From NCBI GenBank assembly GCA_007125005.1, contig SLDY01000035.1, positions 21,620-85,619 of the forward strand: a stretch of DNA of 64,000 nucleotides, written 5' to 3'. The stretch comes from Natronohydrobacter sp. (GTDB lineage Bacteria; Pseudomonadota; Alphaproteobacteria; Rhodobacterales; Rhodobacteraceae). The notes beneath the pieces were generated by a model. It was not told where the DNA came from, ran no database searches, and worked only from the letters and a program-made list of their open reading frames with translations. Both the position numbers and the translations under genes were made by a program. How positions within the stretch are numbered: position 1 is the stretch's first letter; every line of letters starts with the position of its first letter. Below are positions 43,268 through 52,780 of the stretch, piece after piece.

Positions 43268-43305
43268 TTGAAATTTATTGCGCATGCTTGAAATAATATT
43301 GCGCA
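43268..43305. promoter_or_regulatory. Tandem imperfect ~20-bp repeat in the trxB/lrp intergenic region (candidate operator)
   Basis: ttgaaatttattgcgca (43268-43284) and ttgaaataatattgcgca (43288-43305). Confidence 0.5.
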
Positions 43306-43350
43306 ATTCCTGCCGGATGCGTAAAGAAGTGCAAAACTTGGAGGAAGAGC

Positions 43351-43851
43351 ATGTCAGGCGGAAAGCTTGATCCGATCGATCGCAAAATTCTTGCAGAATT
43401 GCAAGCCGACGGGCGGATGACCAATGTTGAGCTTGCGCGTCGCGTGGGTATATCCGCGCCGCCTTGTCTGCGGCGGGTCCGGGCGCTGGAAGATGCGGGT
43501 TTTATCCGCGGCTACCACGCGCGGGTGAATGCGCGGGATTTGGGCTTTGAGGTGCAGGTCTTTGCTATGGTCGGGCTCAATTCTCAGGCGGAAGCTGATC
43601 TGGCGCGATTTGAACAGCGTTGTCGCGATTGGCCGCTTGTGCGGGAATGCCATATGCTCAACGGCGAAATCGATTTTATCCTGAAATGCGTGGCGCCTGA
43701 TCTCTCCAGCTTTCAGCGTTTTCTGACCGAAGAATTGCTGGCGGCTGATAATGTGATTACAGTCAAGACCTCGCTTGTCATCCGCTGCGCAAAGGCAGAA
43801 CCGGGGGTTCCTTTCGAGATCATTGAAGCGCGCGCGGCAGAGATAGACTGA
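43351..43851 (+). CDS. Lrp/AsnC family transcriptional regulator
   Basis: LDPIDRKILAELQADGRMTNVELARRVGISAPPCLRRVRALEDAGFIRGYHA. Confidence 0.96.
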   Translation: MSGGKLDPIDRKILAELQADGRMTNVELARRVGISAPPCLRRVRALEDAGFIRGYHARVNARDLGFEVQVFAMVGLNSQAEADLARFEQRCRDWPLVRECHMLNGEIDFILKCVAPDLSSFQRFLTEELLAADNVITVKTSLVIRCAKAEPGVPFEIIEARAAEID

Positions 43852-43855
43852 TTAT

Positions 43856-45166
43856 TTAGCGGGTGATTTGTTCCATTTCGACAAACATGTTGCGCCAGGC
43901 CCGATCGATAAGCTCGGGCGACATGTGGCGCGGTTTGCCTTCAAACTCACAGATCGCAATCATCTGGTCGATCAGGAAAACTGGCTGATAATTGGCAAAC
44001 ACATTCTTGATCGTCGGGTATTTTCGAGTGATGAGGTGAATGACCGAGTCCTCATCAAGCGGTATTTGGCGCTTCTTGGCCACCAAGGCAAAGATCTTGA
44101 GAAAATCCTTTTGGCTCGGCCCATCGATCTTGATTTTGTAGAAAATACGTCGAAGTGCGGCCTGATCGAAGATCTCGTTCGGATGAAAATTTGTCGAGAA
44201 GATGACCAGCGTATCAAAGGGCACCACAAACTTTTCGCCTGATTGCAACGAGAGGATATCGTAATTCATCTCCATCGGAACAATCCAGCGGTTGACGATA
44301 GCTTGTGGAGGCTCTTCCTGGCGGCCAAGATCATCAATGATGAACACACCGCCCATTGATTTAAACTGCAAAGGTGCCTGGTAGGTGCGTGAGACTGGAT
44401 TGAATTTCAAATCCAGCATATCCAGCGTCAATTCACCGCCTGTCATCACAGTTGGGCGCTCGCAATACACATAGCGGTTATCAAATCGATCACCGGTTTG
44501 GCGCAACAGGTTGGGGTTGTCGTCAGAGCGCTCAACCATCCTATGAATGATCGGATCATACACGCTGATCACTTGCCCTGCGTGTTCCACCGCCCGCGGC
44601 ACGTAAATCCGATCGCCCATCGCGGCACGAATACCGTTTGAGATAGAGGATTTACCGTTACCGGGGGGGCCATAGAAAAGGATTGAGCGCCCGGAATTCA
44701 CGGCTGGCCCAAGATTATCCATCAGATTTGGGGGCAGGATCATGTCGCCCATTGCAATTTGCAATTGTCGCCGTTTGATTTTGATATCGCTGATGGACTG
44801 CTGTTTCACCTGCTGTGCGTAAGATTCGAGTGGGACGGGCATAGCGCCATAGTATTCTGATTGCGAGAGCGCATCTACTGCCCGTGCCTTGCCAGCAGAG
44901 GTTAGCTGAAAGCTGGCCATCGAACTCGTTTTTCCGATATTGTTCGCCACCGCTTCTATAAGCTGTTCGGAACGTGCCACATCGATGAGTTCTACAGTCT
45001 GCGGTATTGGCATGCAGATCGTGTTAGCGATCTCATTTACCTTCGAAAGCGACATCCGGAACATCGTCTTGAGCAGGATGTCGCGCATCAGAACATGCGA
45101 TAGCCCAGCTGCGTCGAGGCTGCGTATCGGTGCAGGTGCGATGATCTGAGGAACATGAAGGTTCAT
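43856..45166 (-). CDS. AAA family ATPase adjacent to and co-oriented with the tad locus
   Basis: Walker A FYGPPGNGKSSISNGI, Walker B GGVFIIDDLGRQEEPP, LVIFSTNFHPNEIFDQAALRRIFYKI. Confidence 0.85.
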   Translation of the reverse strand: MNLHVPQIIAPAPIRSLDAAGLSHVLMRDILLKTMFRMSLSKVNEIANTICMPIPQTVELIDVARSEQLIEAVANNIGKTSSMASFQLTSAGKARAVDALSQSEYYGAMPVPLESYAQQVKQQSISDIKIKRRQLQIAMGDMILPPNLMDNLGPAVNSGRSILFYGPPGNGKSSISNGIRAAMGDRIYVPRAVEHAGQVISVYDPIIHRMVERSDDNPNLLRQTGDRFDNRYVYCERPTVMTGGELTLDMLDLKFNPVSRTYQAPLQFKSMGGVFIIDDLGRQEEPPQAIVNRWIVPMEMNYDILSLQSGEKFVVPFDTLVIFSTNFHPNEIFDQAALRRIFYKIKIDGPSQKDFLKIFALVAKKRQIPLDEDSVIHLITRKYPTIKNVFANYQPVFLIDQMIAICEFEGKPRHMSPELIDRAWRNMFVEMEQITR

Positions 45167-45212
45167 TTACTGCGCGCCGTTTCCATGATACCCTTTTCCG
45201 ACATTCCTGATC

Positions 45213-45710
45213 TTACGCACCGTAGATCGTCGCGAGACAAAGGTAAAAGAGCAGGCTCGGCCCCAATGCCAAGCCCATTGGAAATTCGCGCCGATGCCAG
45301 CTTTCCCAACCCGGTGCCAGTCCCTGCACCAGAGCGGTTCGGCGCGCAATCCGGTGTGCGAGAAAGCTCACGACGGTTACGCAAGCAAGAAGCATCAGAA
45401 AAAGGCTCAGATCGCCCAATGCGATGAACGGAGCCATTGCTGCCGCAAACTTGGCATCACCCGCGCCCATGAGCCCTACATTTGCCATGACAAAGCCGAC
45501 AATCAGAACCACTGCAAGACTAGCCCATCCCCATAGCCACGCCTGAAACTGCAGCACGAGCACACCGACCACAATATAGACTGCCACCAATGCCAGCACA
45601 GCGTAATTATGGATCTTCATCCATTTCATATCGCTCCATGCGACCCAAAGGGCCACCGGCGTTACAAATGGCAAGAACCATAGCGCAGCTTGCGCAGGCA
45701 TCATCATCAA
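45213..45710 (-). CDS. cpaA: Prepilin peptidase (A24 family, TadV/CpaA)
   Basis: WSDMKWMKIHNYAVL and GLMGAGDAKFAAAMAPFI (GxGD aspartic protease motif). Confidence 0.9.
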   Translation of the reverse strand: MMMMPAQAALWFLPFVTPVALWVAWSDMKWMKIHNYAVLALVAVYIVVGVLVLQFQAWLWGWASLAVVLIVGFVMANVGLMGAGDAKFAAAMAPFIALGDLSLFLMLLACVTVVSFLAHRIARRTALVQGLAPGWESWHRREFPMGLALGPSLLFYLCLATIYGA

Positions 45711-46564
45711 CCAGTCCTCCCGCTATCAAGTGCGCGAAGGGCTCTGACGGCTTCATCATAATGTTGCGGATGTGTGTCAATGGCTTCTTCCAGCAAGGTT
45801 CGGCCTATTGTTACATCACCTTTTCGGACGGCTGCGATTGCCATCGTGTAAAGCAGGATAGCCCGTTCCTGTTGGGTCATTCGAACCATCGGCAGACTGT
45901 AATTCCCTTGGCCGGCGCGGGCCAGAGCAAGATTGTTCTTGGCAGTGAACAGATCCGGATCGTGTTTCAGAGCTTCCATAAACATGCGCTCGGCCTCGCG
46001 CGGGTTTCCGCGCGTAAGCTTTGAGAATCCCCAGTTGTTGAACACGCCAGAAGGACGGGTGGTAAGGCCGGCTGCGGTCTCGTAAAAATGGTCGGCACGG
46101 TCCCATTGATTTTTGCTGTCGGCGATCATCGCCTCCAACCGATAGCGGTCGAAAGTTTCATGCGTTGGCGGGATGGCATTGAGTGTCTGCTCGGCTTGAG
46201 CCCAATCATTCGCGCGGATCTGGGCGTCCGCAAGCATCACGTTGTCATCTAGCTCAGAGTCCGGGTGCGCAATAACATTGCGCCACACAGGCACTGCTTC
46301 TGAAACGCGACCGGCGCGCACAAGCGAGCGTGCAAGACCACGAAGATTTCTGATATTGTTCGGGTCCTGCTCAATCTGCGCGCTGAAATAGGCGACGGCT
46401 TCCTCCGGGCTGCCGGCCGATAACATCAGATCCGCCAGATTTTGCTGATCCACACTTGTAACACTGTCGATAGCGCGCGTTACACTCGCCTGGCTACTGC
46501 CTTCGCAGCCTACAAGTAAGTGTACGCTGCCTGCCAGCAGCGTTATAAATATTGGGTGGCGCAT
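45707..46564 (-). CDS. Tetratricopeptide repeat lipoprotein (TadD-like)
   Basis: Lipobox-like signal (HLLVGCEGSS), TPR repeats (NNWGFSKLTRGNPREAERMFMEALKHDPDLFTAKNNLALA); ATGA overlap with cpaA. Confidence 0.85.
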   Translation of the reverse strand: MRHPIFITLLAGSVHLLVGCEGSSQASVTRAIDSVTSVDQQNLADLMLSAGSPEEAVAYFSAQIEQDPNNIRNLRGLARSLVRAGRVSEAVPVWRNVIAHPDSELDDNVMLADAQIRANDWAQAEQTLNAIPPTHETFDRYRLEAMIADSKNQWDRADHFYETAAGLTTRPSGVFNNWGFSKLTRGNPREAERMFMEALKHDPDLFTAKNNLALARAGQGNYSLPMVRMTQQERAILLYTMAIAAVRKGDVTIGRTLLEEAIDTHPQHYDEAVRALRALDSGRTG

Positions 46565-46585
46565 TTTTGCGTCCTCACTGCTCTG

Positions 46586-47170
46586 TCATAGCGGCGCAGA
46601 AAGAAGCAGATACCTGCCACTGCCGCGCCGCATCAGCAAAAGCTGAAATGCCTCCACATCACTATAAACGGTTTCTGCGCTTTTTTCGATGGCTAAACTC
46701 AAATTGCTGCGAATCTCTTCAGATCTTCCGGAATCAAAAGCGAATGCGTTGCGGAAATGTAGACTGGCTTCCCCCCATTTGCCTTGTTCGGCCAGCGCAA
46801 CCCCCAGGTTATTATGCGCGGGAACGAAGGTTTCGTCCTTTTCGAGAGCGCGCCTGAGATCCTGTTCGGCTTGCTGCAGCCGCCCCAAACGCAGATTGGC
46901 AGAACCAATGGCGGAAAGCACATCAACAGTCGCGCCATGCTCCACCGCAGCGCGATGATACGCTCGAAGGGCTATTTCAAACTCTCCGGCGGCCATTGCG
47001 CGATGGCCAACGATCAATCCATCAACTGCTTCGGGGATATCGCCTTGAGTTTGTGAAGAGCGCAACTGGTCGGGGCCCACACCAATCGACCCTTGGCCAT
47101 CAAGAAAGTCTGAACTGCTTGCGCAACCTGCCGCAACAAAAACCACAAGTGTTATCAGTTTCCGTATCAT
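46586..47170 (-). CDS. Tetratricopeptide repeat lipoprotein (TadD-like)
   Basis: MIRKLITLVVFVAAGCASSSD lipoprotein signal; TPR repeats (ALEKDETFVPAHNNLGVALAEQGKWGEASLHFRNAFAFD). Confidence 0.85.
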   Translation of the reverse strand: MIRKLITLVVFVAAGCASSSDFLDGQGSIGVGPDQLRSSQTQGDIPEAVDGLIVGHRAMAAGEFEIALRAYHRAAVEHGATVDVLSAIGSANLRLGRLQQAEQDLRRALEKDETFVPAHNNLGVALAEQGKWGEASLHFRNAFAFDSGRSEEIRSNLSLAIEKSAETVYSDVEAFQLLLMRRGSGRYLLLSAPL

Positions 47171-48156
47171 CAGTTTCCGGTCACCGCAAAACCACCTGAC
47201 AGGTCATTGACTACCCCAAGGATGGATGGCCCGACAAGAATGATCAACAAAGGCGGGACTGTAAACATCATCGTGCCAAGGGTCATCTTGGTGGGGATGA
47301 GATTGGCCTTTTCTTCAGCGCGCATGATCCTCTTGTCGCGCATTTCTTCGGAGAAGACCTTCAACGCATCCCCAATTGATGTCCCATAATTGGCGGCCTG
47401 GATCAGGACAGTCACAAAAGCCGTTATGTCCTGAATGCCGCAGCGCATGCTCATCTCACGCAAAACCTCGGATCGCTCGCGCCCCGCTTTTACCTGTTCG
47501 CTGACAGTTTCTAATTCTTCACCGAGCGCCGGGTATGCAGAGCGGATTTCCTTGGCAACACGTTTGATGGATTGGTCGAGCGACTGACCAGCTTCCACGC
47601 AAACCAGCAACATATCCAGCGAATCTGGGAACCCGGACAGGATTTCTTCCTTGCGCGCCTCGATCCGCTTGTTGAGCCATCTACGCGGTGCATAGTATCC
47701 AATGAGCATGGGCGACAACAATGCCGCAGTTTTCTTTATCGGGGTCTCGAACGATCCGGGTGCAATGACAAACACCAAAAGAAGCGAGAAAATCAGCCCT
47801 GATATCGCAAGGATGAACTGCAGCGCTGCAAAGTCGCGCACAGCATTCTTGCCCAGGTAACCTGCCTGAACCATCTGTTGGCGCGCGGCGGATAACTCGG
47901 TCTCGTCTGTTGGCTCGAGGAAACGCGAAAATCTTTCCAGCGACTTGTATTCACGATCGATCTTGCGTCTGAGTTGCGTTTCTTCGTCTTTTGAAGACGG
48001 CGCCATGCCCTTTGCCCGAGCAGAGAATTTCTCCATTGGATCAGCGCGATCCGAAGCAATCGTCATGAAGACTGCCACAGACAGCAAGATCAGTCCGGCA
48101 AGCCCAGACAAGACGATCAATCCGACAGAGCTGGTCAAGGTCTCAAGCATTTGCAT
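47170..48156 (-). CDS. tadC: Type II secretion system F family protein TadC
   Basis: FPDSLDMLLVCVEAGQSLDQSIKRVAKEI, FVTVLIQAANYGTSIGDALKVFSEEMRDKRIMRAEEKAN. Confidence 0.93.
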   Translation of the reverse strand: MQMLETLTSSVGLIVLSGLAGLILLSVAVFMTIASDRADPMEKFSARAKGMAPSSKDEETQLRRKIDREYKSLERFSRFLEPTDETELSAARQQMVQAGYLGKNAVRDFAALQFILAISGLIFSLLLVFVIAPGSFETPIKKTAALLSPMLIGYYAPRRWLNKRIEARKEEILSGFPDSLDMLLVCVEAGQSLDQSIKRVAKEIRSAYPALGEELETVSEQVKAGRERSEVLREMSMRCGIQDITAFVTVLIQAANYGTSIGDALKVFSEEMRDKRIMRAEEKANLIPTKMTLGTMMFTVPPLLIILVGPSILGVVNDLSGGFAVTGN

Positions 48157-48193
48157 TACCTTTTTAGACGGTCAGGCCGCGTTGTTTCTGCAC

Positions 48194-49159
48194 TCAAACT
48201 TTAAGATTCGTCATTTTGCGCATGTAAAGAAGGTTAATCGCCAGAAGGAACAAAACGATGATCACAAGGGGCATGAAGATTGCCATGTCTTTTACGTCAT
48301 CATAATAGTCTGGCTTCAGCACAAGCATCAGAAGCATCGCGATGATTGGAAATGCTGAGAGGAATTTGCCCGACCATTGAGCTTCGGCAGTGATCGCGCG
48401 CACGCGCCGAAACAGTTTGAACCGAGCGCGAACGACTTTAGACAAACCTTCGAGGATATCTGCAAGATTGCCGCCAGACTTCTGTTGAATGCTGACCGAG
48501 ACAGCCAGAAAGCGCAGATCCTGCAGATCAACCCTTTCGGCAAATTCCGAAATAGCTTCACCGGCATCTCTCCCGTAAGCGATTTCATCTGAAATCAGCC
48601 GGAATTCCGAACCAAGCGGGTCGGGCACCTCGTCCCCGGCCATTGCGATCGCGGACCCAAACGGATGGCCGACGCGCAGGCCTCGCACAATCAGGTCGAT
48701 TGCCTCGGCCAGTTGTTCTTCGATGGCATCGACCCGTTTCTTTGCTTTTCGGCTGACCCAAAGGTAGACGCTGCTGTAACCGAGGATGCCTGCCAGAACG
48801 ACACGCGCAATCAACGCGATATCGGTCGCAATCGTCATCGCGACAAAAGCTGTCGAACCAATAAGAAGCATCAACAAAAACAGGGTTTTAACTGAGATAG
48901 AGAGTGCCGCTTTCGCCGCCCGCTCCTGAAGGACTCCATAGACCGGAATAACGAAAGCGCTCTTTTTGCGTGCGCGCTCCTTGCGCAGTTGTTCCAGTGC
49001 ATCCGCCTTGCCGACACTCTTTTCTACAAGGTTGAGCCTGCGATCAATGGCATTCGAATGCTCGATGCTTTTGCCAAAAAGCAGCAGATAAATCGCACCT
49101 ATCAGCAGAAGTATGGCGACGAAAATGGCCGCGTAGATCAGAAGCGGTGAAAATTCCAT
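48194..49159 (-). CDS. tadB: Type II secretion system F family protein TadB
   Basis: AEAIDLIVRGLRVGHPFGSAIAMAGDEVPDPLGSEF, SVSIQQKSGGNLADILEGLSKVVRARFKL. Confidence 0.93.
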   Translation of the reverse strand: MEFSPLLIYAAIFVAILLLIGAIYLLLFGKSIEHSNAIDRRLNLVEKSVGKADALEQLRKERARKKSAFVIPVYGVLQERAAKAALSISVKTLFLLMLLIGSTAFVAMTIATDIALIARVVLAGILGYSSVYLWVSRKAKKRVDAIEEQLAEAIDLIVRGLRVGHPFGSAIAMAGDEVPDPLGSEFRLISDEIAYGRDAGEAISEFAERVDLQDLRFLAVSVSIQQKSGGNLADILEGLSKVVRARFKLFRRVRAITAEAQWSGKFLSAFPIIAMLLMLVLKPDYYDDVKDMAIFMPLVIIVLFLLAINLLYMRKMTNLKV

Positions 49160-49162
49160 GAG

Positions 49163-50614
49163 TTATCTCCGCGGTGTTACTTCGTTGTAAATATGTGCAG
49201 GCAGATCATAGCCGAGACGCTTGAAACGCTCGGAGAATGCCGAGCGCAGACCTGTTGCCGTGAAATAGCCTTCGACGGTGCCATCCTCCAACAGTCCGAC
49301 CCGTTCGAACCGGAAGATTTCCTGCATCGTGATGACCTCGCCTTCCATCCCGGTGATTTCGGTCACTGACATCATGCGGCGCGTGCCGTCATGCAGGCGC
49401 GATACCTGAACGATCAGGTTGACAGCTGAGCCGATCTGGCTGCGTACTGCCTTCAAAGGCATTTCCAGCCCTGCCATTGCAACCATGTTTTCAAGGCGAC
49501 TGATGCCATCACGCGCAGAGTTTGCGTGGATCGTGGTCATGGAACCGTCATGGCCAGTATTCATGGCCTGCAACATATCAACCACTTCCTCACCGCGTGT
49601 TTCGCCGACGATGATCCTGTCTGGTCGCATCCGCAACGCATTTCGCAAGCAGTCACGCTGTGTCACTGCGCCCTTGCCTTCCATGTTTGCAGGGCGGCTT
49701 TCCATGCGACCGACATGCGGCTGCTGCAGCTGAAGTTCTGCTGTGTCCTCAATTGTGAGCACACGCTCACTTGGGCCGATGAAGCTCGAAAGCGCATTCA
49801 ATGTTGTGGTCTTACCCGAGCCTGTACCGCCGGAGACGATAATATTAAGACGCGTTGCGACTGCTGCCTCAAGATAGAGTGCCATTTCTTCCGAAAAGGC
49901 GCCGAAGCGGACGAGATCGTCGATCCCGAGTTTCTCTTTCTTGAATTTACGGATTGATACCAGTGCGCCATCTACTGCGATGGGGCGGACCATGGCATTA
50001 AAGCGTGAACCGTCAGCAAGTCGGGCGTCTACATATGGATTGGATTCATCGACGCGCCGACCAACCGCCGACACGATCTTGTCGATGATCCGCATCAGAT
50101 GACGGTCATCGCGGAAGGTCACGTCGCTGAGTTCTAGTTTGCCCGCGCGTTCGACAAAGACCTGTTTGGGGCCATTGACCAAAATATCGTTTACAGTTTC
50201 GTCTTGCAGAAGAGGCTCAAGAGGGCCAAGGCCCATTACCTCATAATACAACTCTTGATATAACCCTTTGCGCTCATCCGAAGTTAGAACAACATCCATT
50301 TCATCCAGAGTTTCTGCGGCGATTGTCGCAATCTCGGTCCGCAGTTCAGCCTCGCTCGCCCGGTCGAGTGCCGCCAGATTCAGGCTTTCGAGCAAGCGCT
50401 TGTGGATGTCCGATTTCAGACTGTTGAGCCGCTGCTTGCGCTGCTCGGCGCGATCTGTTGGGGCTGCGCGTGCGGGAACACTGCGCTGTACGGCGGCGGC
50501 TGCCTTGGCACGGGCCTGCAACTCTGTCGGGCTCTGTTGTTTGCTACGTTCCGGTGCCACTTCGACGGGTTGGATCTTGTGGGTCGTGCTAGGCTTGCGA
50601 TATCTTGCGAACAT
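49163..50614 (-). CDS. cpaF: Tad pilus secretion ATPase TadA/CpaF
   Basis: [89 protein letters not shown]. Confidence 0.97.
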   Translation of the reverse strand: MFARYRKPSTTHKIQPVEVAPERSKQQSPTELQARAKAAAAVQRSVPARAAPTDRAEQRKQRLNSLKSDIHKRLLESLNLAALDRASEAELRTEIATIAAETLDEMDVVLTSDERKGLYQELYYEVMGLGPLEPLLQDETVNDILVNGPKQVFVERAGKLELSDVTFRDDRHLMRIIDKIVSAVGRRVDESNPYVDARLADGSRFNAMVRPIAVDGALVSIRKFKKEKLGIDDLVRFGAFSEEMALYLEAAVATRLNIIVSGGTGSGKTTTLNALSSFIGPSERVLTIEDTAELQLQQPHVGRMESRPANMEGKGAVTQRDCLRNALRMRPDRIIVGETRGEEVVDMLQAMNTGHDGSMTTIHANSARDGISRLENMVAMAGLEMPLKAVRSQIGSAVNLIVQVSRLHDGTRRMMSVTEITGMEGEVITMQEIFRFERVGLLEDGTVEGYFTATGLRSAFSERFKRLGYDLPAHIYNEVTPRR

Positions 50615-50634
50615 CTGGACTTACCTTCTCAAAT

Positions 50635-51861
50635 TCATTCAGCTGCGAGGCTTGATGTCTGTGACGTCTCGAACAGTGAGCCTGCGAATTTCTTGATTTC
50701 CTTGCCCAGGGGGTTCTTTGGCGCGTATTCGGCAAGTGGCAGGCCATGATCGTTTGAATCGCGGACCTGGCTTCCGCCGTCTGGCAGTGACAAACCAAAA
50801 CTCACGCCAAGGCTCTCTGCCATGCGCTTGGCGCGTGTCTTGCCCGAAAGGTCTGTAAAGCGCGGAGCGCGGTTCAGAACGTAGCGGTATTTGTCCATGC
50901 CGATACCGTCTGCTTTCAGTGCACGGATCAGCCGCAGCGTGTTCTGGGCAGAACGCAAGTCGAGTTCAAGAAGTGCGAAATACAGATCGGCTGCATTCAG
51001 GACTGCTTCGCTCCAATGAAGGACAGGGCGCGGCATATCTACAATCACGAAATCGAAGTGATCGCGTGCCATTAGTATGACGCGCTCAATCTCTTCTGGT
51101 GTCAGAAGGTCGAAGGGCAGCATGTCGGACGGCGCTGTCAGAACGTGTAACTTATCGTTGAAGACCTGCAATGCCTCAAAGAAGGCAGAGGCATCCATTT
51201 CGCCTGTCTGACAGAGCAATTCATAGACTTTCTCGGTGCGCGGCAGATCAAGATATGTCGAAACCGAACCGGATTGGAAATCGAGATCAAGAATACAGAC
51301 CTTTTTCGCGGCTGGTTCGGCAAGCAGGGCCAGTTCCCATGCGAGGTTCGTGCTGAAGGTCGTGCCACCCGCGCCACCTGCCAAAGCATGAACTGCAAAG
51401 ACCGCGCCATTCCGCCCTTTTGCTTGTTTCAGCAAGGCCATATCCGACGCAGTGACTTGCGGCTTGTTCAGCTTCTCCATCGCATCCTGTAAAGCCCGTT
51501 CGGGCAGCGGGTAGGGCACGAAGTCATCCGCGCCGGCGCGCAGGAGCTGATGTAAGGCGATAGGCGACAACGCTTCTGCGATCAGCAGGATCTTTATTTT
51601 CCGTTCGCTGGCAGCTTCGATGATTGCGCGGATCAGGTTGAGGCTGTCATTGTCCTCGTCATCCAGCGCAACTGCCAGTAATTCAACCGCCCCTGACTCC
51701 GTTGTCTTGAGAAACCCGAGCGCGTCTTCAAAGGTCAGGTTGCCCCATTGCTCCTGAAAAATCAGGTCCATGTCCTCGATCAGTAGATCAAAGTCTTCGA
51801 TCTGGCGCGCTACTGTGCATGCGCGGATAACCTGGGGCACTTCTTCGCCAACGAGAGACAT
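50635..51861 (-). CDS. cpaE: Pilus assembly protein CpaE/TadZ
   Basis: Receiver-like N-terminus then ParA/MinD-like GGAGGTTFSTNLAWELA, CILDLDFQSGSVSTYLDL, DFVIVDMPRPVLHW. Confidence 0.93.
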   Translation of the reverse strand: MSLVGEEVPQVIRACTVARQIEDFDLLIEDMDLIFQEQWGNLTFEDALGFLKTTESGAVELLAVALDDEDNDSLNLIRAIIEAASERKIKILLIAEALSPIALHQLLRAGADDFVPYPLPERALQDAMEKLNKPQVTASDMALLKQAKGRNGAVFAVHALAGGAGGTTFSTNLAWELALLAEPAAKKVCILDLDFQSGSVSTYLDLPRTEKVYELLCQTGEMDASAFFEALQVFNDKLHVLTAPSDMLPFDLLTPEEIERVILMARDHFDFVIVDMPRPVLHWSEAVLNAADLYFALLELDLRSAQNTLRLIRALKADGIGMDKYRYVLNRAPRFTDLSGKTRAKRMAESLGVSFGLSLPDGGSQVRDSNDHGLPLAEYAPKNPLGKEIKKFAGSLFETSQTSSLAAE

Positions 51862-52111
51862 GTTAATTTCCCAAACTAAAGCAAAGGCTGCGACGCTCTT
51901 TATCGAGTATGATTCGTCAAGGTGCTAAGCGCCGCATCATCAAACCAAGGTATTGTTGATAAATCTGGCAGGATTTTGACCAAAAACATTAAATTGTTCG
52001 GAAAAATTGGTGCTTATTAAGTGTGTTTTTCCCGAGCGGGCATGAAATATCATCTGGGCCGGAGTGCTGTGCACTGACCGATCCTGTACCAAAAAGTGAA
52101 CCGTTCTACTG

Positions 52112-52750
52112 CTACAAGTCTGGCAGGCTAGGCTGCGATGCATTGCCGGAAGTGCTGCCTGCGCTGGCCACATATTCGCGATGGACAAGGTGCGCATATT
52201 CCCCATCAAGACGCTGTGCCCGGCGTACGACACCCACGATTTCCGTTACCGTGCGCCGATTTGCAGGTTCGTAACCATCGGCGGCGATCAAGGGCTGGGT
52301 CTCGCCACGAGAAACAACGGCAAGAATGCTGTTGTTTGGGACACCAAGATGGATGAGCTGGCGCATCACAGTATTGGCGCGGCGCTGGCCGAGGCGCATG
52401 TTGTATCCCTCGGAACCAACTGTATCGGTATGCCCGTAAATCTTGTACCGCAGCTCTGGAAATTGCTTCATCCAATGCGCCTGATGCTTGAGGACAGCAT
52501 GGGCCTCGGCATCCAGTGAGGAGCTGTCGAAAGCGAAGTTGACCATTGATGGAACTTCCGCATGAAACCTGCGCGTCATTATCTTTGCAAGGCTGATCTC
52601 GCCAGACTGCAGGAGCGTATTATTCATCGTCGGATTGCCGAACCCGCCCTCATCGATACCAATGCCTGCTTCGCGATTAAAGCTTGGCCCGCAGGCGACC
52701 ACACCAAAACCTATTGTTCCGGCCAAAAAGAAGCGTCTTGAAAGTGCCAT
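52112..52750 (-). CDS. OmpA family lipoprotein in the tad locus
   Basis: Signal with AC lipobox (GFGVVACGPS), OmpA domain VNFAFDSSSLDAEA...YGHTDTVGSEGYNMRLGQRRANTV. Confidence 0.9.
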   Translation of the reverse strand: MALSRRFFLAGTIGFGVVACGPSFNREAGIGIDEGGFGNPTMNNTLLQSGEISLAKIMTRRFHAEVPSMVNFAFDSSSLDAEAHAVLKHQAHWMKQFPELRYKIYGHTDTVGSEGYNMRLGQRRANTVMRQLIHLGVPNNSILAVVSRGETQPLIAADGYEPANRRTVTEIVGVVRRAQRLDGEYAHLVHREYVASAGSTSGNASQPSLPDL

Positions 52751-52780
52751 TTGCGGCTCCCGAGTTAAACCGTTGCACGC

